From Bradyrhizobium sp. 141 (lineage in GTDB: Bacteria > Pseudomonadota > Alphaproteobacteria > Rhizobiales > Xanthobacteraceae): 64,000 nucleotides of DNA. Position 1 is the first letter of the stretch, and every line of letters starts with the position of its first letter. Below are positions 54,265 through 62,402 of this stretch, piece after piece. The translations under genes and the position numbers were made by a program. The notes under the pieces were generated by a model. That model did not search any database. It saw only the letters and a program-made list of their open reading frames with translations, and was not told the origin of the DNA. The stretch lies in assembly GCF_023074055.1 (NCBI RefSeq), contig NZ_JADPKR010000082.1, positions 62,001-126,000 of the forward strand. The letters run 5' to 3'.

Positions 54265-55731
54265 ATGCGATCCGTGCTTGCGCTTGTTGCGGTTTCCATT
54301 GCCCTGTGCTGCGCCGGCTCGGCCGTGGCTCAGCCGGTCGGACAATTTCCATTCGCGCTGACACGTGAAGGACAGATGCTCGGCGCCGTCGAAGGCGAGG
54401 TGGCGTCCTTCAAGGGATTGGCTTACGCCTCGCCGCCGGTCGGCGCGCTGCGTTGGCGCCCGCCGCAGCCGACGCCCGAAAGTTCGGAGATGCACACCGC
54501 CTACGAGTACGGCGCGCCGTGCCTTCAGCCGGCGCTACAGGCCTCGAGCGAGGATTGTCTTACGCTGAACGTGTTCCGTCCCTTCGGGGTCGACGGCCCG
54601 CTGCCGGTGATGATGTTCATCCACGGCGGCGGCCTTGTCGGCGGCACTGCGAATGAGCGGCTGTTCGACGGTGCCAAGCTCGCGCAGGCCGGCCTCATCG
54701 TGGTCACCGTGAACTATCGCCTTGGCGCGCTCGGCTGGCTCGCTTACCCGGCGCTGTCGCAAGGCTCCGGCAATTACGGGCTGATGGACCAGGTCGCCGC
54801 GCTGCATTGGGTTCACGACAACATCGCGGCCTTCGGCGGCGATCGTGATAACGTCACCTTGTTTGGCAGCGATGCAGGTGCGACGTCGATCGCGCTTCTG
54901 ATGCTGTCTGCGCAAGCGCAGGGTCTCTTCCAGAAGGCCATTCTGCAATCGGCGCCCGGTCGCGCGCGGCTGAGCTCGGCGCAGGAGGCGGAGGCCATCG
55001 GCCGGCAGTTCGTGGCGGCGCTTGGACCACAGACGGATGTGCGCGCCGCCGAACCACGACGCCTGCTTGCCGCCGAAAGGCATCTGTTCGAGACATCGCG
55101 GCGCGGCTTCGCGCCAATGATGGACGGACATCTGGTGACCGAGGAGATTGCCGCCGGCTTTGCGGCCGGACATCAAAGCCGCATTCCCCTGATCATCGGC
55201 TCCAACGATGACGAGACAGGTTTCGACAGTGAGTTCGAGATCAAGGAGGAGGTCGCATCCTCAGGCATCACAAGCGATGAGCTGCGCAGGCTCTATCCTG
55301 GCGCCACGCCTTCGGAGCTTGCGGCACGGTTCTATACCGACAAGGTCTTTTCCGAGCCCGCAAGATTGCTGGCCCGGCTGCATGCCGCACGCGGCGCTGC
55401 GACCTTTCGCTATCGCTTCGGCTATGTGCCCGAGTCCCGGCGCGCGAATACCGAGGGCGGGCACGGGCGGGAATTGCAGTTCATCTTCGGTGTGGAAGGT
55501 GTGCCAGGAGCGGGCATCTTCTCGCGAGGTGATCGCGAGGTCGCAAGCCGCATGCGGTCCTATTGGATCAACTTCGCCAGGAGCGGCGATCCCAACGGTT
55601 CCGATCTGCCGCGTTGGGACGCCGCGGCAGGCCGCGATCGCCTGCTGCTGATCACGAACGATGGCATCGCGAGCGGGGACGATCCCTTCGCGGAGCGTCT
55701 CGACCGGCTCACAGGCCAGAGCAAAAATTGA
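54265..55731 (+). CDS. Carboxylesterase type B family protein with substituted nucleophile
   Basis: 488 residues from the ATG at 54265. A signal peptide (about residues 1-23) ends A-V-A-Q. The carboxylesterase family is clear from G-L-A-Y-A-S-P-P-V-G-A-L-R-W, E-D-C-L-T-L-N-V, oxyanion H-G-G-G and N-Y-G-L-M-D-Q near residue 172. The nucleophile elbow, normally G-E-S-A-G, reads G-S-D-A-G, with Asp203 at the Ser position. The acid (D-E-T-G) and the His in G-G-H-G-R-E-L are kept. It may be inactive, use Ser202, or have another role. It is probably periplasmic. Confidence 0.88.
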   Translation: MRSVLALVAVSIALCCAGSAVAQPVGQFPFALTREGQMLGAVEGEVASFKGLAYASPPVGALRWRPPQPTPESSEMHTAYEYGAPCLQPALQASSEDCLTLNVFRPFGVDGPLPVMMFIHGGGLVGGTANERLFDGAKLAQAGLIVVTVNYRLGALGWLAYPALSQGSGNYGLMDQVAALHWVHDNIAAFGGDRDNVTLFGSDAGATSIALLMLSAQAQGLFQKAILQSAPGRARLSSAQEAEAIGRQFVAALGPQTDVRAAEPRRLLAAERHLFETSRRGFAPMMDGHLVTEEIAAGFAAGHQSRIPLIIGSNDDETGFDSEFEIKEEVASSGITSDELRRLYPGATPSELAARFYTDKVFSEPARLLARLHAARGAATFRYRFGYVPESRRANTEGGHGRELQFIFGVEGVPGAGIFSRGDREVASRMRSYWINFARSGDPNGSDLPRWDAAAGRDRLLLITNDGIASGDDPFAERLDRLTGQSKN

Positions 55732-55738
55732 GTTGGAC

Positions 55739-55918
55739 TTAAGCCGCGAGCTCGACGCGCGGCGCCGGGCTCAGCCGGTCTTCCTCCAGATAGTCCATCG
55801 CACCGTCCTTCTCGACGGCGTAGAACTGCTGCCCATCCCGCGACTTGAAGGCGGCGCGAACAATGCCGCGGCGGCCCTTGTCACTGTTGACGACGTCCCC
55901 CAGCGCAAACTTCTTCAT
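55739..55918 (-). CDS. Small hypothetical protein (59 residues)
   Basis: 59 residues from the ATG at 55918; a GTG at 55930 is an alternative. It opens M-K-K-F-A-L-G-D-V-V-N-S and contains R-R-G-I-V-R-A-A-F-K-S-R-D-G-Q-Q-F-Y-A-V-E-K. The pattern of short beta-strands suggests a small barrel of the KOW or SH3 type, which is a guess. The function is unknown. It is convergent with the carboxylesterase, 7 bp apart. Confidence 0.7.
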   Translation of the reverse strand: MKKFALGDVVNSDKGRRGIVRAAFKSRDGQQFYAVEKDGAMDYLEEDRLSPAPRVELAA

Positions 55919-56072
55919 CTCACGTCTCACTTGTCTTCAGGCCGACTGCTTCGGCCACATCAGGATTTTGGGCGGCAAATCGTTAACGACTTGCTAACCA
56001 TGCCGGTTTGCCTATGCTCGCCGCCGGTCGCGCGGGCAGTTGCACGCGCATGTTGCCGACGAGACGAGCCCC

Positions 56073-56870
56073 ATGACGCGATTTCCAACCCTCTTCCTGT
56101 CGCATGGCGGCGGCCCTTGGCCGTTCATGGAGGACAGGCGGGTGCAATATGCCAAGACCGCCGCGGAGTTCGGCCGGCTGCCGCAGCTGTTGCCGGCGAG
56201 GCCGAAGGCCGTGCTCGTCATCACCGGCCATTGGGAGGCCGATGCCTTCACCGTGTCGACCTCGGCGCATCCGCCGATGGTGTACGACTATTACGGTTTC
56301 CCCGAGCATACCTACCACCTCAAATATCCGGCGCCGGGCCAGCCCGAGCTCGCAGCTGGCGTGAAGGCGCTGCTTGCGCGCGCAGGCCTCGATTGCCGGG
56401 AAGATCCCAATCAAGGTTTTGATCACGGCACCTTTGTGCCGCTCGGACTGATGTATCCGGACGCCGACGTGCCGATCGTGCTGCTCTCGCTGAAGTCTGC
56501 TTACGATGCGGCCGAGCACGTCAAGGTCGGGCAGGCGATTGCGTCGCTCCGCGATGAAGGCATCCTGATCGTCGGCAGCGGGCTGACCTATCACAACATG
56601 CGTGGCTTCAATCGGCCGGAGTCCAAGCCTGTCTCCTACGACTTCGAGGCCTATCTGAACGAGGCGATCAGCAACCCGGATCCGGCACGCCGCAACGCGA
56701 TGCTGGTTGATTGGGAGAACGCACCGAGCGCGCGCCTGGCGCATCCGCGCGAGGACCATCTGCTGCCGCTGATGGTGGCCGCCGGCGCCGCCGGCAGCGA
56801 CGTGGGTAAGCGCGTCTTCGTCGACGAGGTCGCGAGTGTGGCGATGGCGTCGTATGTGTTTGGCGGATGA
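56073..56870 (+). CDS. LigB-type extradiol dioxygenase (DODA/YgiD family)
   Basis: 265 residues from the ATG at 56073. The metal ligands are seen as F-L-S-H-G-G-G-P near residue 9, V-I-T-G-H-W-E near 51 and F-D-H-G-T-F-V-P-L near 118, with a further His in L-T-Y-H-N-M-R. These mark the class III extradiol ring-cleaving group that includes 4,5-DOPA dioxygenase and E. coli YgiD. The natural substrate is probably a catechol-like compound. A palindromic repeat follows immediately. Confidence 0.93.
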   Translation: MTRFPTLFLSHGGGPWPFMEDRRVQYAKTAAEFGRLPQLLPARPKAVLVITGHWEADAFTVSTSAHPPMVYDYYGFPEHTYHLKYPAPGQPELAAGVKALLARAGLDCREDPNQGFDHGTFVPLGLMYPDADVPIVLLSLKSAYDAAEHVKVGQAIASLRDEGILIVGSGLTYHNMRGFNRPESKPVSYDFEAYLNEAISNPDPARRNAMLVDWENAPSARLAHPREDHLLPLMVAAGAAGSDVGKRVFVDEVASVAMASYVFGG

Positions 56871-56876
56871 CTCTTT

Positions 56877-57031
56877 CCTTCTCCCCTTGTGGGAGAAGGT
56901 GGCGCGAAGCGCCGGATGAGGGGTATCTCTCCGCGTATTCAGATTGCGAATTGGACTCGCGGAGAAGGACCCCTCACCCAAGCGAGCTTGCATCTACCGG
57001 CGTCGTTGCCCTCTCCCACAAGGGGAGAGGG
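56877..57031. repeat. 155-bp palindromic intergenic repeat
   Basis: CCTTCTCCCCTTGTGGGAGA at the left end and CCCTCTCCCACAAGGGGAGA at the right end are each self-complementary and also pair with each other. GGCGCGAAGCGCC and GCGAG/CTCGC form inner stems. It lies between convergent genes (dioxygenase and SemiSWEET). It resembles the 120-bp repeat in layout but not in sequence. Confidence 0.75.
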
Positions 57032-57069
57032 CGCATCAATGCGCACCTCGCTTGAGCGAGAGCCTGACG

Positions 57070-57330
57070 TCACCCGTATTTCAGCTTCATGAACAGGATG
57101 CCGCCGGCGAGCACCATGGTGATGGCGTTGGCGGTGACCAGCGGGGCGTCGCCGGAGAGCAAACCGTAGACGAGCCAGAGCGCCAGCCCCAGCACCATGA
57201 CCAGGAACATGCCGAGCGAGATGTCTCCGGTGGAGCGGGTCTTCCACACTTTGATGACTTGCGGCGCATAGGCCACGGTGGTGCAGGTAGCGGCGGCAAA
57301 GCCGATCAGCTTGATCACGAAGGGGTCCAT
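57070..57330 (-). CDS. SemiSWEET family sugar transporter
   Basis: 86 residues with three membrane helices, the half-size bacterial SWEET fold. The PQ-loop is A-Y-A-P-Q-V-I-K-V-W-K-T-R-S-T near residue 20, and the second signature S-L-G-M-F is near 38. These proteins dimerise to move sugars across the inner membrane by facilitated diffusion. It lies next to glycogen synthesis genes on the same strand, 37 bp past glgA, so a link to sugar storage is plausible but inferred. Confidence 0.92.
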   Translation of the reverse strand: MDPFVIKLIGFAAATCTTVAYAPQVIKVWKTRSTGDISLGMFLVMVLGLALWLVYGLLSGDAPLVTANAITMVLAGGILFMKLKYG

Positions 57331-57367
57331 GGCGGCTCTATAGCATGGATTCGATGACGGCCACGCC

Positions 57368-58822
57368 TCACGCGCGGGACGTCATGAGATCGCGGTAGAG
57401 CGCGGCATAGTCGCCGGCGCGGTTGCGCCAGGACACGTCGGTCGCAAGGCCGTTTCGTTGCAGCCGGCGCCAGGTCTGCTTGTCGTGGAAGGCGATGTTG
57501 GCCTTGCGCAGCGTGCCGGCGAAGGCATCCGCTGTCACGGGTGAGAACTTGAAACCGGTGGCATCGCGGCCGGAGGTGTCGGCTTCGCCGATATCGACGA
57601 TGGTGTCCTCGAGCCCGCCGACGCGCGACACGATCGGGACGGCACCGTAGCGCAGAGCGCACAGCTGGGTCAGGCCGCATGGCTCGAAGCGCGAGGGCAC
57701 GAGAAGCGCGTCCGAGCCGGCCTGCAGCAGGTGCGCCAGGATCTCGTCATAGCCGATCACGACCCCGATCCGGCCGGGATTTGCGCGGGCCGCGGCCTGG
57801 TAGCGATCCTGGAGATCGCGGTCGCCGCTGCCGAGCAGCGCGAGCTGCATGCCTTCGCCCAAAATGGTCGGAATGACGTCGAGCAGGAGATCGAGCCCCT
57901 TCTGCCACGATAGCCGGCTGATGACGCCGAGCAGCGGCGTTTCGTCCGAGGAATCGAGGTTGAACTGCTGCTGTAGCACCGCCTTGTTCGCAGCCCGGAA
58001 CGTCAGGTCCTCCGCGCCGTAGCGGTAGGCGATGTGCGGATCGTCCTGCGGATTCCACACCGAGATGTCGATGCCGTTGAGGATGCCGCTGAGCACGCCG
58101 GCGCGTGCGCGCAAGAGGCCGCCGAACCCCATGCCGCCTTCGTCGCTCTGGATCTCCCGCGCATAGGTCGGCGACACCGTGGTGATGCGATCGGCGAATT
58201 GCAGGCCGGCTTTCAGGAAGCTGATGCCGCCGAAATATTCGAGCTCATTGACGTTGAAGGAATGCCAGGGCAGGCCGATTGATGCGATCAGCGCAGGCGC
58301 GAACTTGCCTTGATAGGCCATGTTGTGGATGGTCATCACGGTCGCGGGCCGCGGGCGATTGTCGTAGTGCAGATAGGCCGGCGCGAGCCCGGCCTGCCAG
58401 TCGTGGGCGTGCACGACATCGGGCACGAAGGCCGGGACGAGACCGTGGCCGATATCGGCGGCGATGCGCGACAGCGCCGCGAAGCGCACGCCATTGTCCG
58501 GCCAGTCGACGCCCTCGCTGGTGACGTAGGGGTTGCCCGGCCTCGCATAGAGATGCGGCACGTCGAGCACGAACAAATCGAGCCCCTCGTGGGAGCCGGC
58601 GAGCAGCCGTCCGGGGCCGCCGAAATAATCCGGCCAGTGCCGGATCTCCTCAGCGTTCGATACGAGCCGCATCACGTCGGGATAGCCCGGCATCAAGGTC
58701 CGCATCTCGACGCCATGCGCCTTCAGCGCGATCGGCAGCGCGCCGGCGACATCCGCGAGGCCGCCGGTCTTGACGATGGGATAGACTTCAGAAGCGACCG
58801 CGAGGACGCGAACAGGCGTCAT
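57368..58822 (-). CDS. glgA: Glycogen synthase GlgA
   Basis: 484 residues, the standard length. It transfers glucose from ADP-glucose to glycogen. The N-terminal ADP-glucose motif K-T-G-G-L-A-D-V lies near residue 18, and the GT5 C-terminal motif V-P-S-R-F-E-P-C-G-L-T-Q near 380. The start overlaps the glgC stop by 4 bp (ATGA), so the two genes are coupled. Confidence 0.96.
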   Translation of the reverse strand: MTPVRVLAVASEVYPIVKTGGLADVAGALPIALKAHGVEMRTLMPGYPDVMRLVSNAEEIRHWPDYFGGPGRLLAGSHEGLDLFVLDVPHLYARPGNPYVTSEGVDWPDNGVRFAALSRIAADIGHGLVPAFVPDVVHAHDWQAGLAPAYLHYDNRPRPATVMTIHNMAYQGKFAPALIASIGLPWHSFNVNELEYFGGISFLKAGLQFADRITTVSPTYAREIQSDEGGMGFGGLLRARAGVLSGILNGIDISVWNPQDDPHIAYRYGAEDLTFRAANKAVLQQQFNLDSSDETPLLGVISRLSWQKGLDLLLDVIPTILGEGMQLALLGSGDRDLQDRYQAAARANPGRIGVVIGYDEILAHLLQAGSDALLVPSRFEPCGLTQLCALRYGAVPIVSRVGGLEDTIVDIGEADTSGRDATGFKFSPVTADAFAGTLRKANIAFHDKQTWRRLQRNGLATDVSWRNRAGDYAALYRDLMTSRA

Positions 58823-60081
58823 TTATTGAGCCCGTCGATCATCGGCTGGGTGACCAGCGAGATGCCCTGCTCGGTGGTGCGGAATCGCTTCGCGTCGAGC
58901 TCGGGGTCTTCGCCGACGACGAGCCCTTCCGGAATCTCGACGCCGCGGTCGATCACGACGTTCTTCAGTCGCGCGCCGCGTCCGACACTCACATAGGGCA
59001 TGATCACGGCGTTCTCGACATTGGCGTAGGAGTTGATGCGGACGCCGGTGAACAGCAGCGAGCGGCGCAGCGAGGCGCCGGAGATGATGCAGCCGCCCGA
59101 GACCAGCGAGCTCACGGCCTGGCCGCGCCGGCTTTCCTCGTCATGGACGAATTTGGCCGGCGGCGTGATCTCCGCATAGGACCAGATCGGCCAGGCGCGG
59201 TCGAACAGGTCGAGCTCCGGCACGACGTCGGTGAGATCGATATTGGCGGACCAGTAGGCATCGACGGTGCCGACATCACGCCAATAGGCGCCGTTGTGGC
59301 CGTTGGAGCGCACGCAGGAGGTCGAGAATTGGTGCGCGATCGCGCGGCCGTTCTTGACGAGGTATGGAATGATGTCCTTGCCGAAATCGTGGTTGGAGTT
59401 CGGGTCCTCGGCGTCGCGCTTGAGCTGGTCGAACAGGAATTTGGCGTTGAAGACGTAGATGCCCATGCTGGCGAGCGAGACGTCCGGCTTGCCCGGCATC
59501 GGCGGCGGATCTTTCGGCTTCTCCAGGAACTCCTGAATCCATCCGTTCTCGTCGACATGCATGATGCCGAAGCCGGAAGATTCCGCGCGCGGCATCTCCA
59601 GGCAGCCGACCGTGACGTCGGCGCCGCTCTCGACGTGCTGGCGCAGCATCACCTCGTAGTCCATCTTGTAGATGTGATCGCCGGCCAGCACCACGATGAA
59701 GCGGCAGGCGTGGGATTCGATGATGTCGATGTTCTGGTAGACCGCGTCCGCCGTGCCGACATACCACATGTTCTCGGAGACGCGCTGGCTCGCGGGGAGG
59801 ATGTCGAAGCTCTCGTTGCGCTCCGGACGGAAGAAGTTCCAGCCCATCTGAAGATGCCGGATCAGGCTATGCGCCTTGTACTGGGTCGCCACCGCGATCC
59901 GCCGGATGCCTGAATTGACGGCATTCGACAGCGCGAAATCGATGATGCGGGATTTTCCGCCGAAATAGACCGCGGGCTTGGCGCGCCGGTCGGTCAGCTC
60001 CAAAAGCCGGCTGCCGCGTCCCCCGGCCAGGACGAACGCCAGCGCCTGACGGGCAAGCGGCTCATTACCGACGGCACTCAT
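58819..60081 (-). CDS. glgC: Glucose-1-phosphate adenylyltransferase GlgC
   Basis: 420 residues from the ATG at 60081, with GGGAGGATG upstream; the open frame extends further but without family features. It makes ADP-glucose, the glycogen precursor. The catalytic loop L-A-G-G-R-G-S-R-L lies near residue 18. The glucose-1-phosphate region F-G-I-M-H-V-D-E and E-K-P follow, and a left-handed helix domain fills the C-terminal third. It is upstream of and coupled to glgA. Confidence 0.96.
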   Translation of the reverse strand: MSAVGNEPLARQALAFVLAGGRGSRLLELTDRRAKPAVYFGGKSRIIDFALSNAVNSGIRRIAVATQYKAHSLIRHLQMGWNFFRPERNESFDILPASQRVSENMWYVGTADAVYQNIDIIESHACRFIVVLAGDHIYKMDYEVMLRQHVESGADVTVGCLEMPRAESSGFGIMHVDENGWIQEFLEKPKDPPPMPGKPDVSLASMGIYVFNAKFLFDQLKRDAEDPNSNHDFGKDIIPYLVKNGRAIAHQFSTSCVRSNGHNGAYWRDVGTVDAYWSANIDLTDVVPELDLFDRAWPIWSYAEITPPAKFVHDEESRRGQAVSSLVSGGCIISGASLRRSLLFTGVRINSYANVENAVIMPYVSVGRGARLKNVVIDRGVEIPEGLVVGEDPELDAKRFRTTEQGISLVTQPMIDGLNK

Positions 60082-60362
60082 GTCATCCTCCCACTCTGGC
60101 ATTTCGGGGCTTTTTGTCGCGAGAAGGCCCCGCGGTCCCGCGCCCACTGGAACCGATAGTAACGGCACGCATAGTAAATCAGGAAGTAGGTTGTTGGTTG
60201 CGACCGCGGCAAGCTTAATGCTTTCGCCGTGGCCATCCAGTAGCGCGCCGTGGGCGGGACTTGTGCGCCGCACGCAAAATCCGGCTTTGACTCGGCGTCG
60301 GGATGCCCGATCATGGTGTTGCGATCCTTTTCCGAGTGAAACGTCAGACAGGGAGTAAGACG

Positions 60363-60824
60363 ATGAGGATCTGGAGAACGGCAATTGCCTGTGGCCTGGC
60401 CGGCGCGGTCGTCGCCGGCGAAATCCAGCAGACGGCGGCGGCCCCGCTGCCGACCAACGTCGCGACCATGAAGGCCGCGGTCGGCGACGACGTCACGCCG
60501 GTGCATTGGCGCGGTCGTGGTTGGGGATGGGGCGGAGGTGGCCTCCTCGCCGGTGCGATCATCGGCGGCGCCATCGCCAGCAGCGCGCCTTATGGCTACG
60601 GCTATTACGGCGGCGGCCCGTATTACGGCGGCTATGGATATCCGGGACCGGCCTATGGTTATGCGCCCGCCTACTATGGCGGCTATGGACCGGGTTACGC
60701 CTATGGTCCGGGTTACGGCTATGGATATCGTTCCTATTACCGTCCCCGTCCGTACTACGGCTACCGCTATGGCTATTATCGGCCTCGCGCGTACTACCGG
60801 CCCTACTATCGCGGATATTGGTGA
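60363..60824 (+). CDS. Exported Gly/Tyr-rich repeat protein
   Basis: 153 residues from the ATG at 60363. A signal-like N terminus (about residues 1-26) ends T-A-A-A. Residues 50-75 hold a Gly-rich hydrophobic patch (G-G-G-G-L-L-A-G-A-I-I-G-G-A). The last 75 residues are repeats of Y-G-Y, G-G-Y-G and Y-R-P, with almost no other residue types. Such proteins are common in rhizobia as predicted envelope or surface proteins of unknown function. It is divergent from glgC. Confidence 0.8.
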   Translation: MRIWRTAIACGLAGAVVAGEIQQTAAAPLPTNVATMKAAVGDDVTPVHWRGRGWGWGGGGLLAGAIIGGAIASSAPYGYGYYGGGPYYGGYGYPGPAYGYAPAYYGGYGPGYAYGPGYGYGYRSYYRPRPYYGYRYGYYRPRAYYRPYYRGYW

Positions 60825-60834
60825 TCGCGCGAAG

Positions 60835-60933
60835 CTAGAGCGAAAGCCAGACGATCAGGCTCATGCATGCGAAATGCATGAGCACGATCGCGGCGAGATG
60901 CAGCGGGCCGGCTTTGAGACCAGGCCACCGCAT
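60835..60933 (-). CDS. Possible small membrane protein (32 residues)
   Basis: An ATG at 60933, 14 bp past the stop of the binding-protein gene, opens a 33-codon frame to TAG. After M-R-W-P-G-L-K-A-G the product is one hydrophobic helix. The frame contains a perfect 10-bp inverted repeat at 60859-60883, so the sequence could equally be a structured 3' end. Only short upstream purines (GCGGGATG) serve as ribosome site. Confidence 0.35.
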   Translation of the reverse strand: MRWPGLKAGPLHLAAIVLMHFACMSLIVWLSL

Positions 60934-60947
60934 CCCGCCGCTTCCGC

Positions 60948-61928
60948 TTAGTTCGATCCGGCGGCCGCGGCGGTGAAGCTGCGGTCGACGGCTTTATTCA
61001 CGTCGAGCGTCTTCGGCAGGATGCCATAGCGAGTCGAGCGGTCGGAGGCTGCCTGCACCTCCTTCACCACGTTCTCATCGATCACGATCGGGCTGGTGCG
61101 CTGAGCGGTGTAGGCCGAAAGCAGCACGTCCTCCGGCAGCTTGGTCAACTCGGCCGTGTTCTTGGCATATTCGCCGAGGTGATCAAGCGACCATAGCCGC
61201 GCCTTGTTGAGCCGCTGCACCAGGTCCTGCACCGCCGCGCGCTTGGTGGCGATGGCGTTGTCGGATGCGACGATGAAGGTGATGGTCGGCGTCAGCCCTT
61301 CGCCGTCGGCGATCACGCGGGCCTTGTCCTTCAGTGTCGCGAACGACACGTAGGGCTCCCACACCGCCCAAGCATCGATCGAGCCGGCGAGCAGCGCGAT
61401 CTTGGCGTCGACCGGCCCGAGCGGTGCGAAGGTCGCATCCTCCAGCTTGATCTCTGCTTTCTCCAGCGTGGCGTCGATCAGGAACTGGCCCCAGCCGCCG
61501 CGCGTGCCGGCGAGCCGTTTGCCCCTGAGATCGGCAGCCGATTTGATCGGCGAATCCTGGCGCACCAGAATGGCCTGCGTCTTCGCGTCCGACCTGGTGC
61601 CGCCGATCGCCTTGATCGGCGCGCCGGCCGCATAGACCGACAGGAACGAGAGGTCGCCGGTATAGCCGACGTCGAGCGCACCGGCGTTGAGCGCTTCGAG
61701 GATCGGCGCGGCCGCGGGAAATTCCGACCATTCGATTTTGTAGGGCAGGTCTTTCGCGTAGCCGGAGATCTCGAGCAGCGACCGGTTGCCGCCCTTCTGG
61801 TCGCCGACGCGCAGCACGACGGCGTCGGCTGCGAACGACGCGGCGGCCATCGAAAAGGTGACGGCGGCGGCGAGCAGCGATGCTGCGAGACGGCGGGTGA
61901 TGGGATGATGACGGTGGTTGATGCGCAT
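60948..61928 (-). CDS. ABC transporter substrate-binding protein (aliphatic sulfonate, SsuA-like)
   Basis: 326 residues from the ATG at 61928. A signal peptide (about residues 1-34) ends S-F-A-A-D. The mature protein shows L-R-V-G-D-Q-K-G-G-N-R-S-L-L-E, E-W-S-E-F-P-A-A-A-P-I-L-E-A-L-N-A-G-A-L-D-V-G and T-R-G-G-W-G-Q-F-L, the pattern of sulfonate/taurine binding proteins. No permease or ATPase follows on its strand. It may share those encoded by the divergent operon starting at 62403. Confidence 0.92.
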   Translation of the reverse strand: MRINHRHHPITRRLAASLLAAAVTFSMAAASFAADAVVLRVGDQKGGNRSLLEISGYAKDLPYKIEWSEFPAAAPILEALNAGALDVGYTGDLSFLSVYAAGAPIKAIGGTRSDAKTQAILVRQDSPIKSAADLRGKRLAGTRGGWGQFLIDATLEKAEIKLEDATFAPLGPVDAKIALLAGSIDAWAVWEPYVSFATLKDKARVIADGEGLTPTITFIVASDNAIATKRAAVQDLVQRLNKARLWSLDHLGEYAKNTAELTKLPEDVLLSAYTAQRTSPIVIDENVVKEVQAASDRSTRYGILPKTLDVNKAVDRSFTAAAAGSN

Positions 61929-61987
61929 GTGGCCTGTCTTGTTGCTTTGCTCACGACGCGTGAGCGAACGATGCGGCGAGACGATCA

Positions 61988-62015
61988 AGTCTATGATCGC
62001 GCTATGCGCAGTCAA
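61988..62015 (-). promoter_or_regulatory. Putative sigma-70 promoter of the SsuA-like gene
   Basis: On the minus strand TTGACT (62015-62010) and TAGACT (61993-61988) are 16 bp apart, about 60 bp upstream of the ATG at 61928. The -35 box is one base from consensus; the -10 is weaker. Confidence 0.45.
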
Positions 62016-62345
62016 TGAAATGGCCGTCCGTATTGCGCGTGCGTCGGGCAAGGACATTTCATCGAATGGCGGCACGCGAGAAGACGGCATGCTTGCGAGG
62101 GAAAGGTGCACAGGAATGATGCACATGTGTGTCCGCCTCGCGCGGAGTAGACAGTCGCCTTCGCGAAAATCCTTTCATCGTTCCCGCCTGCGGCGATGGA
62201 GAGAATGACTTTGCTTCGCGCAACATTCGAAATTCCATTTCATTGACGATACGTCGCGTGCGCCGCATGATTTACGCATCGCATCAACGCGGCGCGTGAC
62301 CGCCGCAGAACGAGATTCTCTCAACGCAGCTCCGCACGGAACATG

Positions 62346-62364
62346 CGCAACGCGACACGTTGCG
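62346..62364. promoter_or_regulatory. Perfect dyad upstream of the binding-protein operon
   Basis: CGCAACG-CGACA-CGTTGCG is a 7-bp perfect inverted repeat, 38 bp before the ATG at 62403. It could be an operator or a small leader hairpin. The rest of the 474-bp divergent region (61929-62402) holds the minus-strand promoter and no further gene that I can support. Confidence 0.4.
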
Positions 62365-62402
62365 TAAGCGGCGGAGCCGTGCCAGCGCAGGAGCGGGGAC
62401 TG

